64,000 nt of DNA from Streptomyces physcomitrii. Its GTDB lineage: Bacteria; Actinomycetota; Actinomycetes; Streptomycetales; Streptomycetaceae. Positions 1 through 10,648 of this stretch are shown one piece after another. Both the position numbers and the translations under genes were made by a program. The notes under the pieces are model-generated. The model had not been told where the DNA came from, did no database searches, and was given only the letters and a program-made list of their open reading frames with translations. The stretch lies in contig NZ_JAAWWP010000020.1 of assembly GCF_012273655.1 (NCBI RefSeq), forward strand, positions 62,001 to 126,000. Direction: 5' to 3'. The first letter of the stretch is position 1. Each line of letters begins with the position of its first letter.

Positions 1-139
1 CTACCTCGCCCTGGTGGACCCCGCCGACTTCACCGAGATCGGCGAGGAGTTCCGCGGTGAGGCGGTCCTCGCCGTCGCCGCCCGCGTCGGCTCCACCCGG
101 CTGATCGACAACCTGCCGCTGACCTTCGGAGGCCCCTGA
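1..139 (+). CDS. panC: Pantoate--beta-alanine ligase, C-terminal end (partial)
   Basis: Only the last 45 residues are inside the window; the 5' part lies upstream of base 1. The reading frame starts at base 2 and ends with TGA at 137-139. The visible tail (YLALVDPADF, then VAARVGSTRLIDN) is the characteristic C-terminal end of PanC, which condenses pantoate and beta-alanine in the cytoplasm to make pantothenate, the precursor of coenzyme A. The stop overlaps the nadB start as ATGA, so the two genes are probably translationally coupled. With coaX three genes downstream, this operon carries two steps of CoA supply around the NAD genes. Confidence 0.93.
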   Translation, partial: YLALVDPADFTEIGEEFRGEAVLAVAARVGSTRLIDNLPLTFGGP

Positions 140-1974
140 TGAGCGACATCCCCGGCGCGGGCATACGCCTGCACGCCCCGATCCCCGGCTGGTCCCGGAG
201 CGCCGATGTCGTCGTGGTCGGCTCCGGCGTGGCCGGGCTCACCGTCGCGCTGCGCTGTGTCGCCGCGGGCCTGGACACCGTCGTGGTCACCAAGGCCCGC
301 CTCGACGACGGTTCGACCCGCTGGGCGCAGGGCGGAGTCGCCGCCGCGCTCGGTGAGGGCGACACCCCCGAGCAGCACCTCGACGACACCCTGGTGGCGG
401 GCGCCGGACTCTGCGACGAGGACGCGGTGCGGCTGCTCGTCACCGAGGGCCCCGGCGCCGTACGCCGCCTGATCACCGCGGGCGCCCGCTTCGACGCCGA
501 CCCCGGCACCGACGCCCTCGCGCTGACCCGGGAGGGCGGCCACCACCGCCGCCGCATCGCGCACGCGGGCGGCGACGCGACCGGCGCGGAGATATCGCGC
601 GCCCTGGTCGAGGCGGTCCGCGAGGCGGGCGTGCCCACCGTGGAGAACGCCCTCGTCCTCGACCTGCTCACCGACGAGGAGGGCCGCACCGCGGGCGTGA
701 CCCTGCACGTCATGGGCGAGGGCCAGCACGACGGGGTGGGCGCCGTGCACGCCCCCGCGGTGGTCCTCGCGACCGGCGGCATGGGCCAGATCTTCTCCGC
801 GACGACCAATCCGGCGGTCTCCACCGGCGACGGCGTCGCGCTCGCCCTGCGCGCCGGGGCGGAGGTCTCCGACCTGGAGTTCGTGCAGTTCCACCCGACC
901 GTGCTCTTCCTCGGCGCCGGAGCCGAGGGCCAGCAGCCGCTGGTCTCGGAGGCGGTACGCGGCGAGGGCGCCCACCTGGTCGACGCCGACGGGGTCCGCT
1001 TCATGCAGGGGCAGCACGAGCTGGCGGAGCTGGCGCCCCGGGACATCGTCGCCAAGGCGATCACCCGGCGGATGCTGGAGCAGGACGCCACCCACATGTA
1101 CCTGGACGCCCGGCACTTCGGGGCGCGCATGTGGCAGGAACGCTTCCCCACCGTCCTCGCCGCCTGCCGCGCCCATGGCATCGACCCGGTCACCGAGCCG
1201 ATCCCGATCGCGCCCGCCGCGCACCACGCCTCCGGCGGCGTCCGCACCGACCTGCACGGGCGGACCACGGTGCCCGGCCTGTACGCCTGCGGCGAGGTCG
1301 CCTGCACCGGGGTGCACGGCGCCAACCGGCTCGCCTCCAACTCCCTGCTCGAAGGCCTCGTCTACGCCGAGCGCATCGCCGCCGACCTCACCGCCCGGCC
1401 GCCGGGGCCCCGTACGCCCGTGCTCAGCAAGCTGCCCGGGCGTCCGCTGCTCGCCCCCGAGGCGCGGTTCACCCTGCAGCGGATCATGACGCGGGGCGCC
1501 GGGGTGCTGCGCAGCGCCGCCTCGCTCACCGAGGCCGCCGCCGCCCTCGAAGCCCTCGACGCCGAGGCCCGCGGCGCGCTCGCCGAGCACGGCAAGACCG
1601 CCGTGCCGGGCGTGGACACCTGGGAGACCACCAACCTCCTCGCCGTCGCCCGGGTCCTGGTCGCCGCCGCCCTGCGCCGCGAGGAGACCCGCGGCTGCCA
1701 CTGGCGCGAGGACCACCCCGAGCGCGCGGACGAGACCTGGCGCCGCCATCTCGTCCTGCGCCAGGAGCGGCCCGAGGCGGCCGCCGAGGAGCCGCCGCCC
1801 GCGGCCCGCGGCGGGGAGAAGCCCCCGAACGAGGCACTGCGCGTCCCTGTCCCGGCGCTCAGCGTGCACCTCACACCGGGCGCCGGTTTCCCGCCGACCG
1901 CCGGGCGGACGCAGCCGCCCGGGAGCGGCGGGGACCCCGCCCACCCGACCGTCAGGACCCAGCCGTACGCGTAG
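139..1974 (+). CDS. nadB: L-aspartate oxidase
   Basis: This is the first enzyme of de novo NAD synthesis. It oxidises L-aspartate to iminoaspartate using FAD. The 611-residue product has an N-terminal dinucleotide fold with GSGVAGL at about residues 30-36, the RWAQGGVAA segment near 62-70, EFVQFHPT near 246-253, and a C-terminal FAD-contacting motif NRLASNSLLEGL near 395-406. These are the standard landmarks of the succinate dehydrogenase/fumarate reductase flavoprotein family as found in NadB. The protein is about 70 residues longer than the E. coli enzyme because of a Pro/Gly-rich C-terminal tail of no recognisable function. The ATG start overlaps the panC stop. nadC follows after 36 bases, so NAD genes sit between two CoA genes in one operon. 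Confidence 0.96.
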   Translation: MSDIPGAGIRLHAPIPGWSRSADVVVVGSGVAGLTVALRCVAAGLDTVVVTKARLDDGSTRWAQGGVAAALGEGDTPEQHLDDTLVAGAGLCDEDAVRLLVTEGPGAVRRLITAGARFDADPGTDALALTREGGHHRRRIAHAGGDATGAEISRALVEAVREAGVPTVENALVLDLLTDEEGRTAGVTLHVMGEGQHDGVGAVHAPAVVLATGGMGQIFSATTNPAVSTGDGVALALRAGAEVSDLEFVQFHPTVLFLGAGAEGQQPLVSEAVRGEGAHLVDADGVRFMQGQHELAELAPRDIVAKAITRRMLEQDATHMYLDARHFGARMWQERFPTVLAACRAHGIDPVTEPIPIAPAAHHASGGVRTDLHGRTTVPGLYACGEVACTGVHGANRLASNSLLEGLVYAERIAADLTARPPGPRTPVLSKLPGRPLLAPEARFTLQRIMTRGAGVLRSAASLTEAAAALEALDAEARGALAEHGKTAVPGVDTWETTNLLAVARVLVAAALRREETRGCHWREDHPERADETWRRHLVLRQERPEAAAEEPPPAARGGEKPPNEALRVPVPALSVHLTPGAGFPPTAGRTQPPGSGGDPAHPTVRTQPYA

Positions 1975-2010
1975 CCGCCCGGCCGCGCACACCTCAGGAG
2001 CAGTGAACCC

Positions 2011-3009
2011 GTGAGCACCGACGACCACCTTTCCTCCCTCCCGCTCAACGCGGAGACCGGCGGCTGCGGCGAGGGCTGCGCCTGCGGGGAGGGCGACGAG
2101 TACGCCGAGCACGCCGAGTCCGGGCTCGATCCGGCGCTCGCCGCGCTGCTCACCGCCGCGGGCCTGGACCCGGTCGAGGTCGAGGACATCGCGCACCTGG
2201 CGATGGACGAGGATCTGGCGGGCGGCGTCGACGTCACCACCGTCGCCACCATTCCCGAGGAGGCCACCGCCACCGGCGACTTCACCGCCCGGGAGGCGGG
2301 CGTGGTCGCCGGTCTGCGGATCGCCGAGGCGGTCCTGTCCATCGTGTGCACCGACGAGTTCGAGGTGGAGCGGCACGTCGACGACGGCGACCGCGTCGAG
2401 GCCGGCCAGAAGCTCCTCAGCGTCACCTCCCGCACCCGCGACCTGCTCACCGCCGAGCGCAGCGCCCTCAACCTGCTGTGCCGCCTTTCCGGCATCGCCA
2501 CCGCCACCCGGGCCTGGACGGACGCGCTCGCGGGCACGAAGACGAAGGTCCGCGACACCCGCAAGACCACCGTGGGCCTGCGCTCCCTGGAGAAGTTCGC
2601 GGTGCGCTGCGGCGGCGGCGTCAACCACCGGATGTCGCTCTCGGACGCGGCGCTGGTCAAGGACAACCACGTGATCGCCGCGGGCGGTGTCGCCCAGGCC
2701 TTCGCCGCGGTGCGGGAGTCCTTCCCCGAGGTGCCGATCGAGGTCGAGGTCGACACCCTGTACCAGCTGCGCGAGGTCCTGGACGCGGGCGCCGACCTGA
2801 TCCTGCTGGACAACCTCACCCCCGCCGAGACCGCGGAGGCCGTCGCCCTGACCGGCGGCCGGGCGCTCCTGGAGTCCTCCGGCCGGCTCACCCTCGACGA
2901 CGCCCGCGCCTACGCCGACACCGGTGTCGACTTCCTCGCGGTCGGCGCGCTGACCCACTCCTCGCCGATCCTCGACATCGGCCTCGACCTGCGCGAGTCG
3001 GACCGGTGA
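2011..3009 (+). CDS. nadC: Nicotinate-nucleotide pyrophosphorylase (carboxylating), quinolinate phosphoribosyltransferase
   Basis: This enzyme converts quinolinate and PRPP to nicotinate mononucleotide, CO2 and pyrophosphate. The GTG start at 2011 is preceded by CAGGAG about 10 bases upstream. The 332-residue product carries the family landmarks RDTRKTTVGLR near residue 184, CGGGVNHRMSLSD near 205, and the phosphate-binding barrel end (LLESSGRLTLD, then VDFLAVGALTHS). It is longer than the usual 280-290 residues because of an N-terminal extension of about 40 residues with a CGEGCACGEG cysteine cluster, common in streptomycetes and of unknown role. It lies 36 bases after nadB. No nadA is visible between panC and coaX, so quinolinate synthase must be encoded elsewhere. 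Confidence 0.95.
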   Translation: MSTDDHLSSLPLNAETGGCGEGCACGEGDEYAEHAESGLDPALAALLTAAGLDPVEVEDIAHLAMDEDLAGGVDVTTVATIPEEATATGDFTAREAGVVAGLRIAEAVLSIVCTDEFEVERHVDDGDRVEAGQKLLSVTSRTRDLLTAERSALNLLCRLSGIATATRAWTDALAGTKTKVRDTRKTTVGLRSLEKFAVRCGGGVNHRMSLSDAALVKDNHVIAAGGVAQAFAAVRESFPEVPIEVEVDTLYQLREVLDAGADLILLDNLTPAETAEAVALTGGRALLESSGRLTLDDARAYADTGVDFLAVGALTHSSPILDIGLDLRESDR

Positions 3010-3046
3010 CCGCCGTCTGCCAGGGCCCCGGGGAGGCGGTGTCCGC

Positions 3047-3844
3047 ATGCTGCTGACCATCGACGTGGGCAACACCCATACGGTGCTCGGCCTCTTCGAC
3101 GGCCCGGACATCCTGGAGCACTGGCGCATCTCCACCGAGCCGCGCCGCACCGCCGACGAACTCGCCGTACTCCTCCAGGGCCTGATGCGGATGCACCCGC
3201 TGCTCGGCGACCGGCTCGGCGACGGCATCGACGGCATCTGCATCTGCGCCACCGTCCCCTCGGTCCTGCACGAACTGCGCGAGGTGACCCGCCGCTACTA
3301 CGGCGACGTGCCCGCCGTCCTGGTCGAGCCCGGCGTGAAGACCGGGGTGCCGATCCTGGTCGACAACCCCAAGGAGGTCGGCGCGGACCGCATCGTCAAC
3401 GCGGTGGCCGCCGTCGAGCTGTACGGGGGCCCGGCGATCGTCGTCGACTTCGGCACCGCGACCACCTTCGACGCGGTCTCCGCGCGGGGCGAGTACACCG
3501 GCGGGGTCATCGCGCCCGGCATCGAGATCTCGGTGGAGGCCCTCGGCGTGCGGGGCGCCCAGCTGCGCAAGATCGAGCTGGCCCGCCCGCGCAGTGTCAT
3601 CGGCAAGAACACGGTGGAGGCCATGCAGGCCGGGATCGTCTTCGGCTTCGCCGGGCAGGTCGACGGCATCGCGCGCCGGATGGCCCGCGAACTCGCCGCC
3701 GACCCGGCCGAGGTCAAGGTGATCGCGACCGGCGGCCTGGCGCCGATGGTCCTTGGCGAGTCCGAGGCCATCGACGAGCACCAGCCCTGGCTGACCCTGA
3801 TCGGACTGCGCCTGGTCTACGAGCGCAACTCCGCCCGGACCTGA
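3047..3844 (+). CDS. coaX: Type III pantothenate kinase
   Basis: The 265-residue protein phosphorylates pantothenate, the committed step to coenzyme A. It begins with MLLTIDVGNTHT, the ASKHA-fold phosphate-1 loop (Asp-6, Asn-9), has the central DFGTATTFD motif near residue 134 and GGVIAPGIEIS near 148, and ends with an ATP-binding ATGGLAP segment near 227. Length fits the family. An SD-like GGGGAGG lies about 10 bases before the ATG. It is the last gene of the panC-nadB-nadC-coaX operon, 37 bases after nadC. Type III kinases are known to be poorly inhibited by CoA, which would fit a constitutive supply role. Confidence 0.96.
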   Translation: MLLTIDVGNTHTVLGLFDGPDILEHWRISTEPRRTADELAVLLQGLMRMHPLLGDRLGDGIDGICICATVPSVLHELREVTRRYYGDVPAVLVEPGVKTGVPILVDNPKEVGADRIVNAVAAVELYGGPAIVVDFGTATTFDAVSARGEYTGGVIAPGIEISVEALGVRGAQLRKIELARPRSVIGKNTVEAMQAGIVFGFAGQVDGIARRMARELAADPAEVKVIATGGLAPMVLGESEAIDEHQPWLTLIGLRLVYERNSART

Positions 3845-3919
3845 GCGGCCCCCCCGCCCACGGCCACGCCGCACCGACCGTTACGCCCTGTTTGTCTGAT
3901 TAGCGCGTATCGTCGGCCC

Positions 3920-4525
3920 ATGCCCACGCCATACGGATCCCGCGGCGGCATGGCCTTCGGCGCGAACGAGCTGCGTGTGCTGCGCCGCGCCCTCGCCCTT
4001 GCCCTCGAACCCCGTCCCGCCAGTGCCCAGGACGTCCAGGACTGTCTGCGCCTCGCCGGGAGCCTCGACGAGGCCACCCGCGAGGGCGCCAGACTGCGGG
4101 ACTTCCTGCTCGCCGATCTCGCGCGGTACCGGGCCGCGCTCCCGGGCGCCCTCACCGGCTACCTCGCCCTCCTGGAGGAGCTGCTGCCCGGCGGCTACCG
4201 GCCCGTCCCCGAGGACCTCGCCGCCCTGCGCGCCCTGCGCGGCAACCCGCGGGCGGCCCGCCTCCTCGCCCGCTGCCCCGCCCCCGCCGCGCGGATCCCG
4301 GCTCCCGCCGGCCGGGTCCGGCTGCGCGCGCTGCCGGGCGGGCGCGGCGCCGAGGCGACCCCCGCCGAGCCGGAGCGCGAGCCCGCGCCCCGCGCCCCGG
4401 CGCCGGGGCGCCCCGTACCGACACCGGCGGAGGTCTTCCCGCCCCGCCGCAGGCCCGCCGCCCCGCCTGAGCGGGAGGATCCGCCGCCCCCGGCGAAGGA
4501 GCCGCAGGAGCGTGTCGCGGGATAG
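3920..4525 (+). CDS. Conserved hypothetical protein, Pro/Ala-rich C-terminus
   Basis: The 201-residue product is not assigned to a function. The first 125 residues form an alpha-helical, Ala/Leu/Arg-rich domain (ELRVLRRALALALEPR; YLALLEELLPGGYRP) of a kind conserved after coaX in streptomycetes. Residues 130-201 are Pro/Arg/Glu-rich and probably disordered. No signal peptide or membrane segment is seen. The ATG has no Shine-Dalgarno sequence. A TATCGT hexamer at 3908-3913 ends six bases before it, which suggests a leaderless transcript from its own promoter and not simple extension of the coaX operon. That promoter has no convincing -35. Confidence 0.78.
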   Translation: MPTPYGSRGGMAFGANELRVLRRALALALEPRPASAQDVQDCLRLAGSLDEATREGARLRDFLLADLARYRAALPGALTGYLALLEELLPGGYRPVPEDLAALRALRGNPRAARLLARCPAPAARIPAPAGRVRLRALPGGRGAEATPAEPEREPAPRAPAPGRPVPTPAEVFPPRRRPAAPPEREDPPPPAKEPQERVAG

Positions 4526-4615
4526 CGGCCCGGCGGGCGCATGCTCTCGGACAGGGCCCCGACGTCCCCCGGGGCCCTGTCCGATTCGCCCGCGGGGGCT
4601 GGCTACCCTGGAGCC

Positions 4616-4795
4616 ATGGACTACGTCTCCGCACTCCTGCCGCCCGTCGTGATGGCCGTCTTCTTCGTCAGCCTCATCGTCACGATCGTGAAGTCCCAGG
4701 GCGGTCCGAACAAGGCCAAGGAGGACGCGGCCGTGGACGCCGCCCTCGCCCGCGCCGACAGCACCCGCCAGTCCTCCGGTACCACCGAGGCCTGA
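4616..4795 (+). CDS. Small single-pass membrane protein
   Basis: The 59-residue product starts at ATG 4616 and has one hydrophobic segment at about residues 5-27 (ALLPPVVMAVFFVSLIVTIV) followed by a charged cytoplasmic-type tail (KAKEDAAVDAALARAD). It is too small to assign a function but has typical codon bias and is a familiar type of conserved streptomycete membrane peptide. A TACCCT hexamer about seven bases before the ATG and the lack of a good SD suggest leaderless translation. A terminator hairpin follows the stop. Confidence 0.72.
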   Translation: MDYVSALLPPVVMAVFFVSLIVTIVKSQGGPNKAKEDAAVDAALARADSTRQSSGTTEA

Positions 4796-4810
4796 GCAGG
4801 CCCGGCGGAC

Positions 4811-4832
4811 CAGGGCCCCGCACCGGGCCCTG
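4811..4832 (+). terminator. Hairpin after the small membrane protein gene
   Basis: CAGGGCCC at 4811-4818 pairs perfectly with GGGCCCTG at 4825-4832 around a six-base loop. It lies 16 bases after the stop. There is no T run, which is usual for streptomycete terminators. Confidence 0.6.
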
Positions 4833-5055
4833 AGTCCCCTCCGCGCGCCCGGCACCCGTCCGTCAGGACCGGCGGCCGGGCGCTTTCGTGTGCCGGCGCC
4901 GTCCGCGACGTACGCGGAAGGGGGCGGACCTCACGGAGAGGGCGGCCCTCGCGAGCCGCCTCGGCCGCGCGCCTTTTCCTGCCGGATTCAGAGATTTTGT
5001 CGGATCATCCGTGTGCGGAAGTGTCGGGTGCCCCGGTCCGCACTATGGTGCTCGT

Positions 5056-5757
5056 GTGCCTCGCCCCTTGGGAGAACTCGAAGACTCGGTCATGACGCGG
5101 GTGTGGAAGTGGAACCGCCCGGTGACCGTGAGAGAAGTCCTGGAAGACCTTCAGCAGGAACGGTCCATCGCCTATACGACGGTGATGACCGTTCTGGACA
5201 ATCTCCATCAGAAGGGCTGGGTGCGGCGCGAGGCGGAGGGGCGCGCCTATCGATATGAGGCCGTCTCCACCCGGGCCGCCTACTCGGCCGCACTGATGAA
5301 CGAAGCCTGGTCCCAGAGCGACAACCCGGCCGCCGCGCTCGTGGCCTTCTTCGGGATGATGTCGCAGCAGCAGCGAGAAGCGCTGCGCGATGCCGTACGC
5401 ATCGCCCAAGTTCCCGAGATCCCCGCGTCCGCGGCAAACGTTCCGGCTGAGAACCCGGCGCGGAACGAAGCCCCGGAGAACACCACGGGCAACTCGGCGG
5501 CGCCGGTCAACTCACCGGACAAGTCACCGGAGAACGAACTCGCGCAGAAGGCGACCGACTCGGAGCAGAACGCGACGGAACCCGTACAGAAGGCGACCGC
5601 CCGGAAGAAGGCGGCACGCAAGGCGCCCGGGCGGAAGACCGCGGCGCCCGAGAGCGCCGCACAGAACGCGGAGGCCGAGAACGGCGGCGACCGCGAGGAC
5701 GTTCCGCACAACGCGGGCGAGAACCCCGGCTCCGGGCCCGGCGGCCGCGGGCGATAG
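5056..5757 (+). CDS. BlaI/MecI-type winged-helix repressor with long polar C-terminal tail
   Basis: Residues 1-120 are a BlaI/MecI/CopY domain: GELEDSVMTRVWKW at the start, the helix-turn-helix VREVLEDL to AYTTVMTVLDNLHQKGWV, and RREAEGRAYRYEAV in the wing. The open frame extends further upstream, but GTG at 5056 gives the correct family start. A CACTAT hexamer at 5041-5046 ends nine bases before it, so the mRNA is probably leaderless. From about residue 125 to 233 there is a low-complexity tail rich in Asn, Glu, Ala, Pro and Lys, with a basic KKAARKAPGRK patch, which family members usually lack. No BlaR1/MecR1-type sensor protease is next to it, so its signal is unknown. The target is probably a promoter with a TACA-type palindrome, as is known for the family. 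Confidence 0.85.
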   Translation: MPRPLGELEDSVMTRVWKWNRPVTVREVLEDLQQERSIAYTTVMTVLDNLHQKGWVRREAEGRAYRYEAVSTRAAYSAALMNEAWSQSDNPAAALVAFFGMMSQQQREALRDAVRIAQVPEIPASAANVPAENPARNEAPENTTGNSAAPVNSPDKSPENELAQKATDSEQNATEPVQKATARKKAARKAPGRKTAAPESAAQNAEAENGGDREDVPHNAGENPGSGPGGRGR

Positions 5758-5766
5758 CGTCACCGC

Positions 5767-6306
5767 ATGCCCCCCGAGCCCGAAGTCCCGGTGAAACCGG
5801 AAAGCGCTGTCACCGTCCGCCGGGCCAGGACCGGCGACGTGCCTGAGGTGCGAAGACTCCTCGACTCGTACGTCGACAAGCGCATCCTCCTCGACAAAGC
5901 GACCGTCACGCTTTACGAGGACATCCAGGAGTTCTGGGTGGCCGAACGCGACGACAACGCGGAGCTGGTGGGCTGCGGGGCCCTGCATGTCATGTGGGAG
6001 GATCTCGCGGAAGTGCGCACACTCGCCGTCAAGCCCGTGGTCAAGGGCGCGGGAGTGGGCCACCTACTTCTGGAGAAGTTGTTGCAGACCGCACGGTGGC
6101 TGGGTGTTCGCCGGGTTTTCTGCCTGACGTTCGAAGTCGACTTCTTCGCCATGCACGGGTTCGTCGAGATCGGTGAGACCCCGGTGGACACGGATGTCTA
6201 CAGCGAGCTGCTGCGTTCCTATGACGAGGGCGTCGCCGAGTTCCTCGGTCTCGAACGAGTGAAACCCAACACCTTGGGCAACAGCCGGATGCTTCTGCAA
6301 CTGTGA
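5767..6306 (+). CDS. argA: Amino-acid (glutamate) N-acetyltransferase, GNAT family
   Basis: The 179-residue protein is a single GNAT domain. It resembles the short ArgA of mycobacteria (Rv2747 type) that makes N-acetylglutamate for arginine synthesis. Visible landmarks are VRRARTGDVPEVRRLLD in the first strand and helix, EVRTLAVKP and the acetyl-CoA loop VVKGAGVGHLLLEKLL near residues 84-104, VDFFAMHGF near 124, and the end AEFLGLERVKPNTLGNSRM, which is distinctive for this subgroup. The start is ATG 5767, nine bases after the upstream stop, without a clear SD, so translation may depend on readthrough coupling. The function is inferred from family resemblance. A general GNAT role cannot be excluded. 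Confidence 0.82.
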   Translation: MPPEPEVPVKPESAVTVRRARTGDVPEVRRLLDSYVDKRILLDKATVTLYEDIQEFWVAERDDNAELVGCGALHVMWEDLAEVRTLAVKPVVKGAGVGHLLLEKLLQTARWLGVRRVFCLTFEVDFFAMHGFVEIGETPVDTDVYSELLRSYDEGVAEFLGLERVKPNTLGNSRMLLQL

Positions 6307-6533
6307 TCGGGGATCGACGGACCTATTCCGGATCCACCCTGCCCAGTTCCCTATGTCCGAAACGCGCATGTTTCCGGTCTTCTCGGGGTCGGCGGACTCT
6401 GCCAGGGGTTTGTGTTTTTCCCGCAAAAGCGGTTTGCTTTCCGGCGTAGTGCTGCACTGGATATATCAGGGGTCGGTGAAACGGCTGACGCCGCAGGCCC
6501 CGGGCCCCGAAGTTTTCGATGAAAGGAAATACC
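6307..6533 (+). promoter_or_regulatory. AT-rich leader and promoter region of lsr2
   Basis: This 227-base spacer is clearly more AT-rich than its surroundings around 6400-6480, with T runs, a CCGC-AAAA-GCGG mini-hairpin at 6421-6432, TTGCTT at 6434-6439 and an ATATAT block at 6461-6466. The last two are plausible promoter elements, though the exact hexamers are uncertain. Lsr2 is known to prefer AT-rich DNA, so self-binding is a reasonable inference. Confidence 0.4.
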
Positions 6534-6875
6534 GTGGCACAGAAGGTTCAGGTCCTTCTTGTCGATGACATCGACGGCGGCGAGGCGGACGAGACCGTGA
6601 CGTTCGCTCTGGACGGCAAGACGTACGAGATCGACCTCACCACGTCGAATGCCGACAAGCTGCGCGACCTGCTGGACCCCTACGTGAAGGGCGGACGGCG
6701 CACCGGCGGCCGCGCCGCGGGCGGTCGCGGAAAGGCCCGCGCGGCCTCCTCCGGCGGCAGCGCCCAGGACACGGCGCAGATCCGCGCCTGGGCCAAGGAG
6801 AACGGCTACGAGGTCAACGACCGCGGCCGCGTCCCCGCGTCCATCCGCGAGGCCTACGAGAAGGCCAACGGCTGA
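6534..6875 (+). CDS. lsr2: Lsr2 nucleoid-associated protein (xenogeneic silencer)
   Basis: The 113-residue protein bridges AT-rich DNA and silences foreign genes in actinobacteria. The N-terminal dimerisation domain is clear (MAQKVQVLLVDDIDGGEADET, then VTFALDGKTYEIDLTTSNADKL). A basic Gly/Arg linker (GGRAAGGRGKARAA) follows, and the C-terminal DNA-binding domain contains the AT-hook-like RGR at about residues 99-101. GTG 6534 was chosen because it gives the family N-terminus and has GAAAGGA six bases upstream; an in-frame ATG at 6519 lies before that SD. The convergent gene on the other strand overlaps its last 22 bases. Confidence 0.95.
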   Translation: MAQKVQVLLVDDIDGGEADETVTFALDGKTYEIDLTTSNADKLRDLLDPYVKGGRRTGGRAAGGRGKARAASSGGSAQDTAQIRAWAKENGYEVNDRGRVPASIREAYEKANG

Positions 6876-7495
6876 ACGCCCGCGCGCCGCAGCCGGACGC
6901 GGAGGCAGCAGGAGGCCGCCGCGTCCACGAGCCGCACGAGCGAAGGGGCACCACCGCCCCGCACGGCCACCGGTCCCGGTAGCCCCGATTCGCTCCCCGC
7001 ACCCTGCTCGGGGGGCCGCAGCCAGCTCGCGGCCCCCTGCGGGCCGTCCCGCCCGGGATCCTGCGCCCCGGCGCCACCGGGACGGCCGCCGCTCCACGGC
7101 ACCGGCGCCTCGATGCGCCCGCCCGCCCCCACCGCCGTCAGCTCCGGCACCAGCGCTCCCCAGTCGAGCCAGTCGAGCAGCCCCGGCAGCTCCTCCGCGC
7201 CGCCCGCGGCCACCAGGAACCGCATCGCCCCGCCGCCCAGCGCCACCGGGCCGCCCGGCCGCAGCTCCCGCAGCAGCATCAGGCCCGCCTCCACCGGGAG
7301 CCGGAGCACGTCGAAGCGCACCCCGGTCCGCAGCGCCGCCGGGGCGCCGCCGCGCGCGTCGAGGAACACCTCGCCCCACCCCAGCTCCGCCACGTACCAG
7401 CGGCGCAGCTCCTCCTGGTGCGCCCGCCCGCCCGGCCGCGGGGGCGCGAGCGGTCCTTCGAGGGGGCGCCGGGGGCGCGGAAGCGGAAAAGTCAT
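6854..7495 (-). CDS. Conserved hypothetical protein with prim-pol-like N-terminal pattern
   Basis: The 213-residue product is read on the minus strand and overlaps the lsr2 3' end by 22 bases. Residues 30-125 contain a conserved pattern (RRWYVAELGWGEVFLD, then TGVRFDVLRLPVEAGL and LPGLLDWLDWG) that I associate with streptomycete proteins annotated as bifunctional primase/polymerase N-terminal-like. The catalytic acidic residues of true prim-pol proteins are not evident, so enzymatic function is doubtful. The C-terminal third is Pro/Gly/Arg-rich and probably unstructured. The start overlaps nothing and its position next to lsr2 and clpC is conserved in the genus as far as I recall. The product name should be treated as tentative. 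Confidence 0.6.
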   Translation of the reverse strand: MTFPLPRPRRPLEGPLAPPRPGGRAHQEELRRWYVAELGWGEVFLDARGGAPAALRTGVRFDVLRLPVEAGLMLLRELRPGGPVALGGGAMRFLVAAGGAEELPGLLDWLDWGALVPELTAVGAGGRIEAPVPWSGGRPGGAGAQDPGRDGPQGAASWLRPPEQGAGSESGLPGPVAVRGGGAPSLVRLVDAAASCCLRVRLRRAGVQPLAFS

Positions 7496-7947
7496 GCCGG
7501 GAACAACCGGCGGGAACTCCCGGGAGTTACGCAGAGTTGGACCCTGTGCGCGATACGTGTGCGAAAGGTGCGGGGCGGGAGTGCGCGCGTGACGGGCGGG
7601 GCGCGCAAGGTTGTTCGCCCGTAGCGGAGGGAACCGGGCTGGGTCGCATGGAGTGTCAGTCCGTACGGGTAAGACATCCCTAGTGGGAGGGGCGACACGC
7701 AGCCCCGGGGCGGTCTCCCGTTCGCCATCGGCGTAGTGATGGCGGGGGTATCTCCCTGGCCTGCGGGAACATCGTCTCGCACCATCGAGTTGGAGCAGTT
7801 GTCGGCTACCGGGGACAGGAGGGACCTTCTGTTGTCGGCCCGGCGTCGGCAGTTGGAATGAGCGGTCCCCGCTTGCGGGACTAAGCTGCGGAAGGACAGC
7901 GAGGGGAGCGTCCCCCGTTGCCTGACCGCTCTGAGGAGCGATTAACG
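7496..7947 (+). other. clpC upstream region without genes
   Basis: This 452-base spacer holds no credible coding sequence. It contains the candidate ClgR box described separately at 7613-7626. The remaining 320 bases up to clpC have no clear palindrome, and a consensus -10/-35 pair was not found with confidence. Confidence 0.5.
7613..7626. promoter_or_regulatory. Candidate ClgR operator upstream of clpC
   Basis: GTTCGC-CCGTA-GCG matches the CGC-N5-GCG core and the GTTCGC half of the box recognised by ClgR, an activator of clp and lon genes in actinobacteria. It lies about 320 bases before the clpC start, which implies a long leader. The right half lacks the full GAAC mirror. Confidence 0.5.
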
Positions 7948-10479
<2,532 letters not shown>

Positions 10480-10537
10480 CAGCTCCGCCCACCGCGGGCC
10501 GCTCCGGCGGCCGGCGAACGGCACGAGCCGAGCCAGA

Positions 10538-10581
10538 GGGGCTGCCCCCGGGACCGAGAGGTTCCGGGGGCAGCCCCTTTT
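10538..10581. terminator. Strong rho-independent terminator of clpC
   Basis: A 14-bp perfect stem is formed by GGGGCTGCCCCCGG (10538-10551) and CCGGGGGCAGCCCC (10564-10577), followed by TTTT at 10578-10581. It lies 58 bases after the clpC stop and 70 bases before the stop of the convergent MFS gene, so it may also serve the minus strand. Confidence 0.9.
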
Positions 10582-10648
10582 GCGCGGCCTCATGTGCGGC
10601 GGTTCGTGCGGCCTCCTGTGTGCCGGGCGGTGCGGCCCGGGCACGTGC

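Noticed and set aside
1..3252. A very long open frame on the minus strand opposite panC-nadB-nadC.
   Set aside because: It is Gly/Arg/Val-rich without domains. It mirrors strongly supported plus-strand genes and arises from high GC.
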